A stretch of 64,000 nt of DNA from Barthelona sp. PCE (taxonomy: Eukaryota; Metamonada: BaSk clade), in the NCBI GenBank assembly GCA_040285745.1, contig JAUFOR010000008.1, positions 1,860,001 through 1,924,000 of the forward strand, read 5' to 3'. Under the pieces are notes generated by a model. That model was not told the DNA's origin, searched no databases, and saw nothing but the letters and a program-made list of their open reading frames with translations. The position numbers were made by a program, and so were the translations under genes. This document shows positions 27,259 through 37,300 of this stretch, one piece after another. The number at the start of each line of letters is the position of its first letter. Within the stretch, counting starts at the first letter, position 1.

Positions 27259-28612
27259 TTAACCGAAAAGATCGAAACCGAAGTCCTCCTCCTCAGACTC
27301 AGACTCAGGCTCGGGCTCTTCCTCTTCCTCCTCAACAACTTCTTCAACGACGGCAGCGACAGCAAACTCATCGGGGTTGTCAAGACGGTGCTTGAGCTCC
27401 TCGGCCTGCTTGAAGATACAGTCGGTCTCGAGAGCGAGAGCGAACATATCACGGGCAGCGTTGATAACCATGTGAGGAACGGAAGCAGCGTTAGGAATAC
27501 CAACACTGATTGAAGCAGCAGCAATCTGATCAAAGACAGTCTGCAACTCCTCGGTGATCTGCTCTTCAGTAAGAGCGAGAACATCGGCGGGATAGATCTC
27601 ACCCTGATCGTAACAGGTAACACACTTCATCTTGATGGTGAAGGGGTTGATGTTAAGTCTCTCAAGGAGGGCACTTTGGGAGACGTTAACCTTCTCACCG
27701 TTAGCAATAGCAAGGTGATCGGCAAGGATGCTAATGGCACCCTTGACAATCTTGGTGGGAATGTGAAGAGCTTGGAAGAAGGAAGTCTGGGTTGGGGGAA
27801 GACCAGTGTTACCAGCAGGGATAATGACATCCTTGTTGGCGTACATACCGGGCTTGGCAGGACAAGGAACAATGTTGGAGTCAATGATCTTGAAAACATC
27901 AACAAGAGCCTCGTTAGTGAAAACGAAGGCAATGTTTTGTCTAAGGTGACCGAGTAAACCTCTCAAAGGATCGGTTTCACCAGCAATCTTCTCAATGGCG
28001 ACACGGGCACGGGACTTCTTGCAGACGTAGAAGACGGCAATCTCACGAAGGGATTGACGGATCTTGGCAATCTGTTTGGCACCGACGGTATCAAGGTTGA
28101 CGACAAGGATACGCTTGTACTCCTTGAAAAGCTTCTCAAGAACGTCAATCTGCTTGTTTTTCCACTCTCTCGTCTTAGTGTTAGAAAAAAATCTGGTAGT
28201 GTGTCAAATATGCAAGACAAACAACTGTTCGACACAAAATACTATCCCATTCCTTCCAAACGCCGCAAACGCGTATTGTGAATGGTGCTGAAGATGTGTA
28301 CAGTGAAACAGTGCTTCAACCAACGTTTAAAACTGCAAAACGATAATTCATCGTTGTGAGCTTTGTTTGGTTTGTTTCATGCGGCTGACCCCTTTAAATT
28401 CATACTTTGCGAGCAACAGGCATTAGAATTCGATTTGTATTAAAGTAATAATAACAAAAGAAGTACTTCTACCCAAATCTTTACTTGATCAACTTCACAC
28501 TTTGCCACACGCGCTATCGTTGTGCCGTTGTCAAGATTTGAAGGCAGAATATTTAATATATCGCCTATACCCTTGAATGGAACAAACTTACGCTTTGTGG
28601 TTTAATGATCAT
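27259..28612 (-). CDS. RPLP0: 60S acidic ribosomal protein P0 (two exons)
   Basis: Exon 2 (27259-28173) encodes the family core: REWKNKQIDVLEKLFKEYK, then VGAKQIAKIRQSLR, GLLGHLRQNIAFVFTNEAL and PTQTSFFQALHIPTKI. The acidic stalk ends in DFGFDLFG. Exon 2 has no ATG at the expected place but is preceded by an acceptor, CTAACACTAAG. A candidate exon 1 at 28592-28612 (seven codons, MIIKPQS) ends at a GTAAGT donor, is in phase, and gives 311 residues against about 317 in human P0. P0 anchors P1/P2 in the GTPase centre of the large subunit. The core is certain; exon 1 is inferred. Confidence 0.85.
28174..28591 (-). other. proposed intron in the P0 gene
   Basis: The proposed intron is 418 bases, starting GTAAGT and ending CTAAC-ACTA-AG on the minus strand. 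The acceptor geometry (CTAAY, four bases, AG) is identical to that of the intron at 41749. The acceptor is well supported because the protein reading begins right after it; the donor is one choice among few. Confidence 0.5.
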
Positions 28613-28751
28613 TATAATCCTCAAATTGGGAGCTTTATTTGAATAAGATGTTGTTTATCAGCTCATAAATGTAATCGTTATATATATATAATTGTCACAT
28701 TTCATGCAGGTTTCACACAAATCATTATACATGATCTAACACCCAACTCCT

Positions 28752-28769
28752 AAAGTGAAATTTCACTTT
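28752..28769. repeat. 18-base perfect palindrome
   Basis: AAAGTGAAATTTCACTTT is a perfect inverted repeat without a spacer, between the P0 promoter and the transporter start. It could be a dimeric transcription-factor site. Confidence 0.6.
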
Positions 28770-28843
28770 GGCCTGATAAATATGCATTAAAAATCCACAA
28801 AGCAATGCAATATCATTCATTACCTTCTCCACCTTGAGGTCAA

Positions 28844-29788
28844 ATGCCTCAGTTGTTTCAGCTAAGCACATTTACAAGGTTTATAGTATTCCTGCTACAA
28901 CCTGTTGCAGCGAATATGCTCATTAATGCGATTAGCACAGCATTAAGTCACGGTATTCGTTATTCTTTCATAATAGCATTTTCATTCTCTGCATCTTTTA
29001 TCTTCTGGAGCCCTATCATATTCCGCAAATCGATGAAAAGCCACTTAAAACGAATGACCAAACATAAGCAGGTGTATAAGCTCATGATTTTACTTATCTG
29101 GTGTATTCTCCTGCTGCTTCTCGAAATGGTCAACTTCCCTAAGCGTAGCTATTGCTTCGGAGGGATTGCATTAGTCCCTTTTTTTATGCTAATCTTCCGT
29201 AAGATCTTCCGCAAGCATACATTCACAGTAGCAGACTACGTATTCGGACTCCCGTTGAGTCTGTGCGGTGCCGTAGTCAGTTATTCAACAATGGATGTTC
29301 ATACTATTTCCAATTTAGTTTTAGGCCCTTTAATGGCTTGTGCTTTAGTTTTATTTATAGCAATCATCCAAAATTATAAGAGCGAAGTGGACGCTAACTT
29401 TTGGGCCACCTTCTACCTCATGGTTACAATTTACGTCCTACTTGTGTTTGTTATTGTAAGCTTTGCCTCCAGCTTTACTTCAATCCCAACAACATTCAAC
29501 AGCGCAGATACGTTCAGCCAAGAGCGACTAAAGGTTGCATGTTTATGTGGCATATATCTGAGTGCCTTTATTCATTACATGGGATTCCTCTTCACATCAT
29601 CTGATGATTTAGCCTACAGTAGCTTCTTGGCGGTATCTCTTATGTCATGGTACCGAAACTTTGGTCTTACTGTATGGAGCTTCAGCGATACTGTTCGGTT
29701 TTTCGTAATCGCCTTTGTGATGTTCTTGTGGAGTTTTTTCAGATTATTATTCCCCTTTAAGAACCTCAATGCTGCCGATAGCCTGTGA
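28844..29788 (+). CDS. multi-spanning membrane protein, possible drug/metabolite-transporter fold
   Basis: The product is 314 residues with nine or ten hydrophobic segments and short loops; length and spacing suit the DMT superfamily (EamA, nucleotide-sugar and related carriers). No substrate-defining motif is evident, so this is fold-level recognition only. The last 42 bases, including the stop, overlap the 3' coding end of the opposite-strand coiled-coil gene, an unusually long tail-to-tail overlap here. The start follows a TCATTACCTTCTCC string that contains both an initiator-like and a CCTT-like element. Confidence 0.55.
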   Translation: MPQLFQLSTFTRFIVFLLQPVAANMLINAISTALSHGIRYSFIIAFSFSASFIFWSPIIFRKSMKSHLKRMTKHKQVYKLMILLIWCILLLLLEMVNFPKRSYCFGGIALVPFFMLIFRKIFRKHTFTVADYVFGLPLSLCGAVVSYSTMDVHTISNLVLGPLMACALVLFIAIIQNYKSEVDANFWATFYLMVTIYVLLVFVIVSFASSFTSIPTTFNSADTFSQERLKVACLCGIYLSAFIHYMGFLFTSSDDLAYSSFLAVSLMSWYRNFGLTVWSFSDTVRFFVIAFVMFLWSFFRLLFPFKNLNAADSL

Positions 29789-30454
29789 TATAGTAGTTAA
29801 AACACCCATCATCTCTTTTTTTTCTTTGGTCAGATCGATTACTTTTTGTTCAAGCTTATCGTTCTCCTCTTTGTGTTCAAGAAGTGTGTTCTCGAGAATC
29901 TCGATTGCTGTTTCGTGTTTAGAAATTGTTCTATCTCGTATTCTTAAAGCTTTTTCCAGCATCTGAATTTTTGATACATCAACACTTTTCTCCTCATCCT
30001 GTTCTTTGTCTTTGATGCTCATAATACCTATTTGCACGTCGAAGGAGACACCCTCCACTGTCAATTCAGAGCTTTTTAATTTAAAAAAATCTGTTAATCC
30101 TTTTTCCCTCTCAATGAGATGCATTTTCGATTCGCTGCAATCATAAATAAAATCATGTTCATCACAGATGATGTTCACAACTTCACCGTATCCCATCACC
30201 TTGCTCTCTTCCCCTAAAACATGTGTGAATAAATCGCGTAGATTCATTTCCTTAACATCAATTTTTTCTACCTCGGTTGAAACAATCATATTGGTCAAGA
30301 ACAGAATTTCGTATGACGACGAGAGTTCCTCAACTAAATATGATGGATACCATTCTCTATCATCATTAACCAGAACAACTCCTTCTAAAGGCACTGTGAA
30401 ATCAATTTTATCAAAGTTTGTTCGCAAAAATGTGCTAAAATCCTTGTTTTCCAT
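29747..30454 (-). CDS. globular head plus coiled-coil protein, possibly XRCC4/PAXX-like
   Basis: The product is 235 residues from the ATG at 30454. An N-terminal globular part (about 1-150) alternates beta-strand-like segments. It is followed by a continuous coiled coil (about 155-225), from KIQMLEKALRIRDRTISKHE to LEQKVIDLTKEKKEMM. A 150-residue head with a single parallel coiled coil is the architecture of the XRCC4 superfamily (XRCC4, XLF, PAXX, SAS-6, CCDC61). No motif is specific enough to choose, and other coiled-coil proteins fit too. It overlaps the transporter-like gene tail-to-tail by 42 bases. Confidence 0.35.
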   Translation of the reverse strand: MENKDFSTFLRTNFDKIDFTVPLEGVVLVNDDREWYPSYLVEELSSSYEILFLTNMIVSTEVEKIDVKEMNLRDLFTHVLGEESKVMGYGEVVNIICDEHDFIYDCSESKMHLIEREKGLTDFFKLKSSELTVEGVSFDVQIGIMSIKDKEQDEEKSVDVSKIQMLEKALRIRDRTISKHETAIEILENTLLEHKEENDKLEQKVIDLTKEKKEMMGVLTTISQAIGSIEVLKGE

Positions 30455-30644
30455 GCTGATTTTCTGCAAAAACGCAGTAGTAGTTGTGAAAGAGGTTACT
30501 AATGTTAAACTGATGTTTGTATCAAAATCTTATCCTGCTTATTCTTATGGACCGTAAAAGGCAACTTTGAAAGTCTGAAAGTGATGAAAATGAAATGTAT
30601 AAAAAACCTGCTTTGGCATTTTTTAGTTCTTTCAACTGTTTGAT

Positions 30645-30974
30645 ATGAGTTTCTTTCACAAAAAGAGGATTTCAGTAGAGTTGAACGTGGTTTCTGAGCT
30701 TCATAATGATAGAAACATTCCACTGGACAATGAGATTTTTCAAAATCACCATCTTCTTCCTGATCCTCCCTCATATGATGACCAAATGGAGGATGATGAT
30801 ACCCCTACGCCCAAATATCTTTGGAAAAAGCAAAGAGACAATTGTGAAAGGATCAAAGCAACGTACAACACTATTCTTAACTGTCTATTTACTTCCAGTA
30901 ATACAAAAAGTTTCGAAGAAACTATACACACCGTGTGGAATACAAAAAAATCTCTACAACTTGAATATAAGTAA
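30645..30974 (+). CDS. small hypothetical protein
   Basis: The product is 109 residues with a Pro/Asp-rich acidic middle (PDPPSYDDQMEDDD) and a helical second half (CERIKATYNTILNCLF). I do not recognise a domain. Its stop codon lies only two bases from the stop of the convergent Exo70 gene, a spacing typical of real genes in this window. The PPSY string is a possible WW-domain or Nedd4-type PPxY ligand. Confidence 0.5.
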   Translation: MSFFHKKRISVELNVVSELHNDRNIPLDNEIFQNHHLLPDPPSYDDQMEDDDTPTPKYLWKKQRDNCERIKATYNTILNCLFTSSNTKSFEETIHTVWNTKKSLQLEYK

Positions 30975-30976
30975 AT

Positions 30977-33397
30977 TTACTTTCGTTGATCAAACATACT
31001 TTCCAATTGGCTGCGAACGAGATTCACTGGGAATTTAACGTCAAACACGGCATCGCCTTCACGTCCTGGCGGAGCGTTATCAACGATACTTGACAGCTTT
31101 TCTGTTACAAAATTCTCATAACTTGAACTGACAGATTTGCTAACAGAAAGACATATAGACTCTCGCAGCTCCTTTGATACGATAACCCCACGGTTACAGT
31201 TTAATAAAAAGGGTAGTTGTGAAGAAAAATCATGCAAATTACTGCGTGCAACTTTCAATGTATCCTTGAACAGTTTAACCCATTGTGAATACCTCTCTTT
31301 TGTTGATTGACTGGGCGAGATCTCGGCTGAAGGACTGCGCATCTGTTTTATGCCAAAAAGCAATGTACTCAACTCCAAATCAGTCATACTCCTCATCAAA
31401 GGACCTATCAACGTTTTAATAAACGCCTCCTTCTGCTTCTTGATTCTCTTCGCCAGCATACTGTCAAAAGATGGGCCAACTATACGTACTAGAGATTTTA
31501 AATTATCTCTCACATAACTCAGATTATTCAAAACGTAAACCTCCTGTAGTGCAAGTGAGTTGGGGACGTTCTGATACTCCTCGCTCTGTGTCTCAAGGTG
31601 CTTTAGAAGCCTCTCAACGAGCATCTCATGGATCAACCAAGCAAAGGGTGTGCGCTCAAGCGTAGGATCATAACTGGGTTCAACACTCACGTTCTCCTCC
31701 TGCTTTGCTGCCTCTTCAACCGCCTCGCTCTCGTTCTGAAATTGCTGGAACTGTTGCTGAATATTCTTCATATCAAGCTTCAAGCTCAATCTAACAGATA
31801 TACGACTATTTGCTACGTTGGAAGTATTGTTAACACTGGACACGTTCCTGTTATCATTCAGTGCTGCCACATTCGGCGGCGCAGGCAAATTTGATGGAAC
31901 AGTTAAGGGTCTTTTTTTGGGAAAATTGCTTGTGTATTTATCCAGGTTCGAAATACAGTCTGGAAATAATTTGAGAAGAACTCCATCAATGATCTTACGG
32001 TAATCCTTGCGAATGATAACGAGGAACTTGAGCACGTCAGTTGTTAATTGGTGCACTGTTGCATTGACAGGAAGGTGCTGACTAAATTGTGTCGTGAACA
32101 TTGTGTTAAAAAGATGTTGGAAACATGTAAACGAATGTTGGCTAAGGGTATTAACGATCATCTTAACGTCATGGTCCATAGTGGAACTGATGGCACTCAA
32201 ATTATTTAGCACATTCTGCAGTTGAAACATGCACTGCTCAAAGTCCAAACACTGAAAGATATTCTTCATCATCGATAGGTGATCCCGGCTTACAGTTTTA
32301 TAAGCCTTGCTCATCTGATTGAGAACAGCCTTGAGATGGTCACTATACACAATACTCAAATGTTCGTTAATAAACTTCGACACATTAGAACCCAAGTCGT
32401 TTGGACTAATATTCCTGAAAAGGTTATGGAAAAGTAAACGCTCACCCTCATATAACATAATGACACCTTTGAAAAAACAAAGAAGAGAACTGGAATTACG
32501 TTTATGAAACTTACTTACACTCATTATCCTGGATACCTTTTGCTGTCGTTGAACATCTAACTCATATGTATTCATTAGTTTGTCGAACGTCTCATTGAAA
32601 CTATCAATACGAGCGTCGATAAACTCAGTGAACCATGATTTTTGTTTAGGATTATAGTAAATATCTGTGTTAATATTGTTTAATAACGGTTTGAGTGAGA
32701 AAAATAATTGAAAATTACGTCCTAGTCTTTGTTGTATACGATCACTAACTAGAGTAATGGGAAAAGCATTTATATCTCGATCTCTATTACTGATTATATC
32801 ATAAGTGTTATGTCTTACTGTGAGTACGGTGAACATCAATAAATAATAAAAACTACTCCAAATATTATCAACGATCGAAAAAAACTTAATCTGAATGTTA
32901 CGGTTAAACGGTCTGGATAATTGTCGATTTCTCATGAACTTATTCAGCTTTAGATAGTGTTCCACCTTCGAGATTAAAGAGTCAATGGACGTGCCTGATA
33001 TCTCGATTTGTGGGATGCGAATGCCATAGTTACGGTCGTTTAAATCTAAGAACGGAGAAGAACGAGTAAAATAATCAATTAACTCCAAAGCCTCGGTGAA
33101 CGATTGTTCGTGGTGCTCAATGTGCTTCAAAAGGTCCCTGTGCCTGTCGTTCTGGACAGATACATTGTCAAAACTACGCTTCAGAGAACTAAGATGTGAT
33201 TTGATGTTAATAATCTTCTCTTGATATGTATTAAGATGTTCGAGGACTGTACGTGAGCTCTCTTGCAATTTTTTGATGCCTAGTTCCGTCTCATGTGTTC
33301 TGGCAAAAAAAACTGTAATATGCTCGTTGAATGAGGTACCATGGGCCCGTTGTAAAGCAATGTAGTCATCGATAATCTGCGGTTTATCAATCTGCAT
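30977..33397 (-). CDS. EXOC7: Exo70-like exocyst subunit
   Basis: The product is 806 residues, nearly all alpha-helical. The N-terminal coiled coil (about 55-110) and the CorEx-like rod follow the Exo70 plan. Recognisable blocks are MLYEGERLLFHNLFRNIS (family LLxxExxLxxxIF), a central acidic and Asn-rich disordered insert (about 480-550), FAWLIHEMLVERLLKHLE, and ALQEVYVLNNLSYVRDNLKS (family xxIFLxNNxxYIxxxxK). Basic residues near the C-terminus fit PI(4,5)P2 binding. Exo70 recruits the exocyst to the plasma membrane for secretory-vesicle tethering. No other exocyst subunit is in the window. Confidence 0.7.
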   Translation of the reverse strand: MQIDKPQIIDDYIALQRAHGTSFNEHITVFFARTHETELGIKKLQESSRTVLEHLNTYQEKIINIKSHLSSLKRSFDNVSVQNDRHRDLLKHIEHHEQSFTEALELIDYFTRSSPFLDLNDRNYGIRIPQIEISGTSIDSLISKVEHYLKLNKFMRNRQLSRPFNRNIQIKFFSIVDNIWSSFYYLLMFTVLTVRHNTYDIISNRDRDINAFPITLVSDRIQQRLGRNFQLFFSLKPLLNNINTDIYYNPKQKSWFTEFIDARIDSFNETFDKLMNTYELDVQRQQKVSRIMSVSKFHKRNSSSLLCFFKGVIMLYEGERLLFHNLFRNISPNDLGSNVSKFINEHLSIVYSDHLKAVLNQMSKAYKTVSRDHLSMMKNIFQCLDFEQCMFQLQNVLNNLSAISSTMDHDVKMIVNTLSQHSFTCFQHLFNTMFTTQFSQHLPVNATVHQLTTDVLKFLVIIRKDYRKIIDGVLLKLFPDCISNLDKYTSNFPKKRPLTVPSNLPAPPNVAALNDNRNVSSVNNTSNVANSRISVRLSLKLDMKNIQQQFQQFQNESEAVEEAAKQEENVSVEPSYDPTLERTPFAWLIHEMLVERLLKHLETQSEEYQNVPNSLALQEVYVLNNLSYVRDNLKSLVRIVGPSFDSMLAKRIKKQKEAFIKTLIGPLMRSMTDLELSTLLFGIKQMRSPSAEISPSQSTKERYSQWVKLFKDTLKVARSNLHDFSSQLPFLLNCNRGVIVSKELRESICLSVSKSVSSSYENFVTEKLSSIVDNAPPGREGDAVFDVKFPVNLVRSQLESMFDQRK

Positions 33398-33689
33398 GCA
33401 AAAAAAGTGAAGTTACTTCAGATCTGTTTGAGAAAGTGAAGAAAAATGAAAACACTCTAACAGAACAGATAAAGTATGTCTTACCTCCAAAACATCGGAT
33501 TTCCTCCAAAAAAAGCCAATCAAAAGATAATAGAACAGGGTAAAAAGAAAACTGCAACCGATCCTCAAGATCCCAGATTGATGAACAATTAGAGAATGGA
33601 ACACGAAGCAGGGTTGAATTTGCTTAGTTCACTTATATCAAGGTTTCCTATTTTCTTTTGTATATTTTATACCTATTTATTAGTATCGA

Positions 33690-34198
33690 GGGTCGGATTT
33701 GTGGACTTCCGCACACCAACCTCGGTGGTGACCCCTTCGTGGCACCATACCCAAACTTAGATCTCTGTAAATCATCAAAGTTTCAGGCTTTACTACCGCT
33801 GCATATAAGGGAAGGAACTATGGTGAATCAAGGCATAAATCTTTTGTGTTCAACGCCAATACAACTATATCTACTCATCAAACTTGGTGTAAATCGACAA
33901 TAAAGAGCTATGACAACCTTGCTTTTCCATTCTATTGACACAATAACACTGGTAGGAGGTTGTAAATTTACTTCGGAGTTAGACACTTGTACGGGAGTTG
34001 CGAGCTCCCTCGAGTGCTGTGCTTGCACTGAGAATTGTTCTAGAGCCCCCTTTTTTTTAAAAAAAAGGGGAGAAAGAAATGATGTAAGTACTCACAGAGT
34101 ACAAGAGGGAAGACCGCGTGTCTACTCCTCAGTAGATTTACTCCTACGAAATAGCGTGTTATTCACAAGCGTGCCAGAATCATGTCAATCTTTTTTTT
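33690..34198 (+). ncRNA. candidate structured noncoding RNA region
   Basis: Hairpins seen directly: GGGAG/CTCCC with a seven-base loop (33993-34009); GTGC/GCAC (34014-34028); a 24-base palindrome of four C, eight T, eight A, four G (34047-34070); GTACTC/GAGTAC with a three-base loop (34088-34102); and TCTACT/AGTAGA with a four-base loop (34121-34136). GGTG/CACC around a TTCG loop lies near 33730-33750. A run of eight T at 34191-34198 could end a Pol III transcript read on the plus strand. No known family (SRP, RNase P, U snRNA, tRNA) was recognised. The boundaries and strand are guesses. Confidence 0.3.
34047..34070. repeat. 24-base perfect palindrome
   Basis: Four C, eight T, eight A and four G form a perfect inverted repeat with no spacer. 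It is the longest palindrome I noticed in the window and lies inside the candidate RNA region. Confidence 0.8.
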
Positions 34199-34392
34199 AA
34201 GCTTTGAATAATCTAAATAAAAAGTTATTTCCGGCTGCATAATAGCCTTACAGACGTCATTCAAGTTGTTCAACCTGTCAACCAATAACTAAGCTTGTTT
34301 TCTCGTTTCCAAGTCTCTTTACGACCTGTTGACGTTTTTTTTCCACTTCAGCAAAACGTAAATAGCTCATAGTTATTTCTACACCATAATTT

Positions 34393-37300
34393 ATGGGTGC
34401 TTGCTTCAGTAGACCACTTGAATCACGAATTTCGAGTTTTTTATCTTCAGAAGATGTTCAGACTCGCTTACCGAGGCTCAGTTCGTTTCTAGTTCGAAAT
34501 ATTGATATCATACCGGCATTTCTACAGCAATTTACTCGGCAATTTTGTGATGTGGCCAATGATAGGAATTACAGTTCAGTTTTCAATGGTATTTGCTTAA
34601 TATCGACAGTAGCAGAGGAATTCTGCAAAGAATATGACGACAATGTTGTTGTTGCTCTCAATTTGTGTATATGTCGAGTTATTTCTTCATATTTCCAGGT
34701 GCTTCAGCTTGAATTGGCAGTCATGGAAAACACAATTCCTCCAAACCTTATCCGCTGCCAGAACGCAATGGTATCCCTGTTGAATAACGTTACGCGTTTA
34801 TCAACTTTCGAGTCGATCATAGACACTGTTCATGATGACCTTTGTATATTTCTTTCCATACCAGTCAAGTTTTCAAGCCAGTTGCAGCTCCCCAACATCT
34901 TATCAGTCACCAACAAGATTGTTGTTCGCCTCGCTAAGCATAATGTGATGGGACTTGCCTTCCGTCTGATTGAGGAGCTGTATGTTCGGGCGATTTTCTT
35001 CCGTAAGACGGATTTCAGATTCATTCGGCAAAATTTGTTGAAAGTGATAACAGCACTTCACATCGAGAAAAGCATGGCTATGTTAGAAGAGTATTATGAT
35101 ATTGTCATGCGTGGATTGGTCGACACCATTCAGTTGTCGGTACCACATGACTTCTCCTCCTTGTCGAAATTATTTGGAACTACAAATTTTCTGTTCAAGG
35201 ATAACCACCTCTTTGAATTATACAAGACGATGAACCCCAGTTACCCGGTGTTGGAGTTCTTGCTTCCACCTATTTTAACGGACTCTAATATGTTCTTTTG
35301 TCTCGTGTGTGAGAAGTCAGAACAATTTTTGAATTTTGCAGTTCGCTATCTCAACAATCCTGAGCTAGAGATGGACAACAAGCTGGAGTATTGTAAGGGA
35401 CGAATTTCGCAACTACTGCACGTAATGCATATGTTTTTGTTTGTCATTTTTCAATTTGGTAAGAATAACCATTTCCGTGATTTGTTTAAGGAGGTGATCC
35501 GTTGCGATAAGCTTAAGAAAAGAGCGCTAGAAAACATGGATGAGGATGACGTTAACTTCCCCAAAACACATGAAGGTATTGCTGAAATGTTTCAGCTAAA
35601 CTATATTTGGATCATCAAAATTTTCCTCAGTATTTTCGCTAATTTACATCGTTTTATCATGTGCATCCATAGTTTGGGACAGAAACGCAAGTTTGTGTTG
35701 CTCAAAAACTTTAGCTACTATTTCTTTTCGTTTATTGTTGTCATGTTTGCCAATACAAATTACGTTAGTTTTCTAGGCAAACAAATACTGCTTATGTATA
35801 GAAAAGAGAGGGATCCTAAGTTATTGTCAATCATTGAAGACATTCCATGTATTTTGTTCATTAGAGATTTTGAGTTCAACGAAGTTTTATTACCTCTAAT
35901 AGCTAACTATGGACCAAAAGATGTTAACCTTATCTTTTTCATATACTCTTTTCTTGGCACATCACTCAAAGAAATTCCTTTTGAAAACCTAATGGAAAAT
36001 TTACATGCTTTTGATGATGGAGGATTTTATTCACAATTTTTTGAAAATTGTCCTCATTTTAATGTCCCAGGTTTGCTGTTTCGCTTTTGTTTCAGTACAC
36101 ATGGTCAAATTTCATTACTTCATTATCTTTCCAACTCATTAAACATTGATAAGTACGGGTCATTCACTTCACGTTTGATAAAGTATGATATTATCTACCT
36201 TCGTAATGTACGAGATTTTCTTTTCGTCAGTACTGAAATCCCATTATCAGTAATGCGAAAGATGAGCGTCGAATTCGGAGATATACTTGATCAGATCCTT
36301 AAAGACTTACTAAACGAATTACCTACTCGTATCACCATCAGTAACTATGCACACTCAATATATGCCATATGCTCTTTGTTTTCCTTTTTATATATGTTGC
36401 AGACCACACCCAACAGTAAGGTTTTAAAGCAATACATATTTGATACCAAACCCTATTACAGGACCATCGCATTGTCTATGTTTTTTGACTGTTGCGTATC
36501 GACTCCTGCTCAGATGCTCCCCAACCTTCCTTCTGTTATCAGTAATGGACTAATCAGATACAATTTAGACCGATATGATCCTCTCTGGGTTGAGCTCTTC
36601 TTCCAGAAGCCCCTAGCCAACACCCATCAGGTTTCAATATTGGCAAAAGAAAATAATCTTAGTTCAACGCAATTAAAAGCTTTTTTTAAAAAAATTCGTT
36701 CAGAGTACATGAACCAGGAATTCAGACATCATATTGATGGTGATCTCCTCGAGGTGCGTGCGTACATCAAGTCTCAGGAGTTCTCACGAAGGATGAACCA
36801 GAAGAGCTGCAAAAAAGAAGTTTTAATCAGAGAGCTTAATGTTGTATTCCCAACATTACGCTATGATAGGCAGATTAAACCCAACACCCGCCTCGTGAAT
36901 GTCCCAGTGCGCACTGAGAACGTTGTACCGAATAATATCAACGAAAACTGGAAACTAGAGCTATCGACTAAGTTCTTGTTCCTTGGACATAACAGTGACT
37001 TAGACATATGGAGCTCGGACGACGATGCGTCTATGGGATATTTTACTCCAGATATGTTAGATCATTTCAATCTTAAAAATTCACAAAAAAAAATCCTCCA
37101 TTTCATTAGAAACAATGTAACTGAGCGCCGACTGATACAAGAAGCGCATATGTACCACCTGCATGTTGAGCAGGAGCGTCTACAAAGTGTTTCACCGGAA
37201 GAAATTCGGCGCCAGATCGATGAATTATTTGTAATGAGCATTGAATCAATGAATATTGATACGCTGGACGATGATATATTCACTGAAACTTCCGAGAGAG

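Larger units (their letters stand above)
33398..34392. other. gene-free stretch of about 1 kb with hairpin-rich core
   Basis: This is the second-longest stretch without a protein gene. Its flanks are AT-rich. Its core (about 33690-34198) is less AT-rich and has several perfect inverted repeats, listed as a candidate RNA. The right end is the promoter region of the helical-repeat gene, with an ACGTCAT string at 34254-34260 like the repeats upstream of UTP11. Confidence 0.6.

Noticed and set aside
33993-34009. GGGAG-TTGCGAG-CTCCC hairpin considered as a tRNA T arm
   Set aside because: The loop lacks the TTCRA pattern, and no acceptor stem, D arm or anticodon arm could be placed around it.
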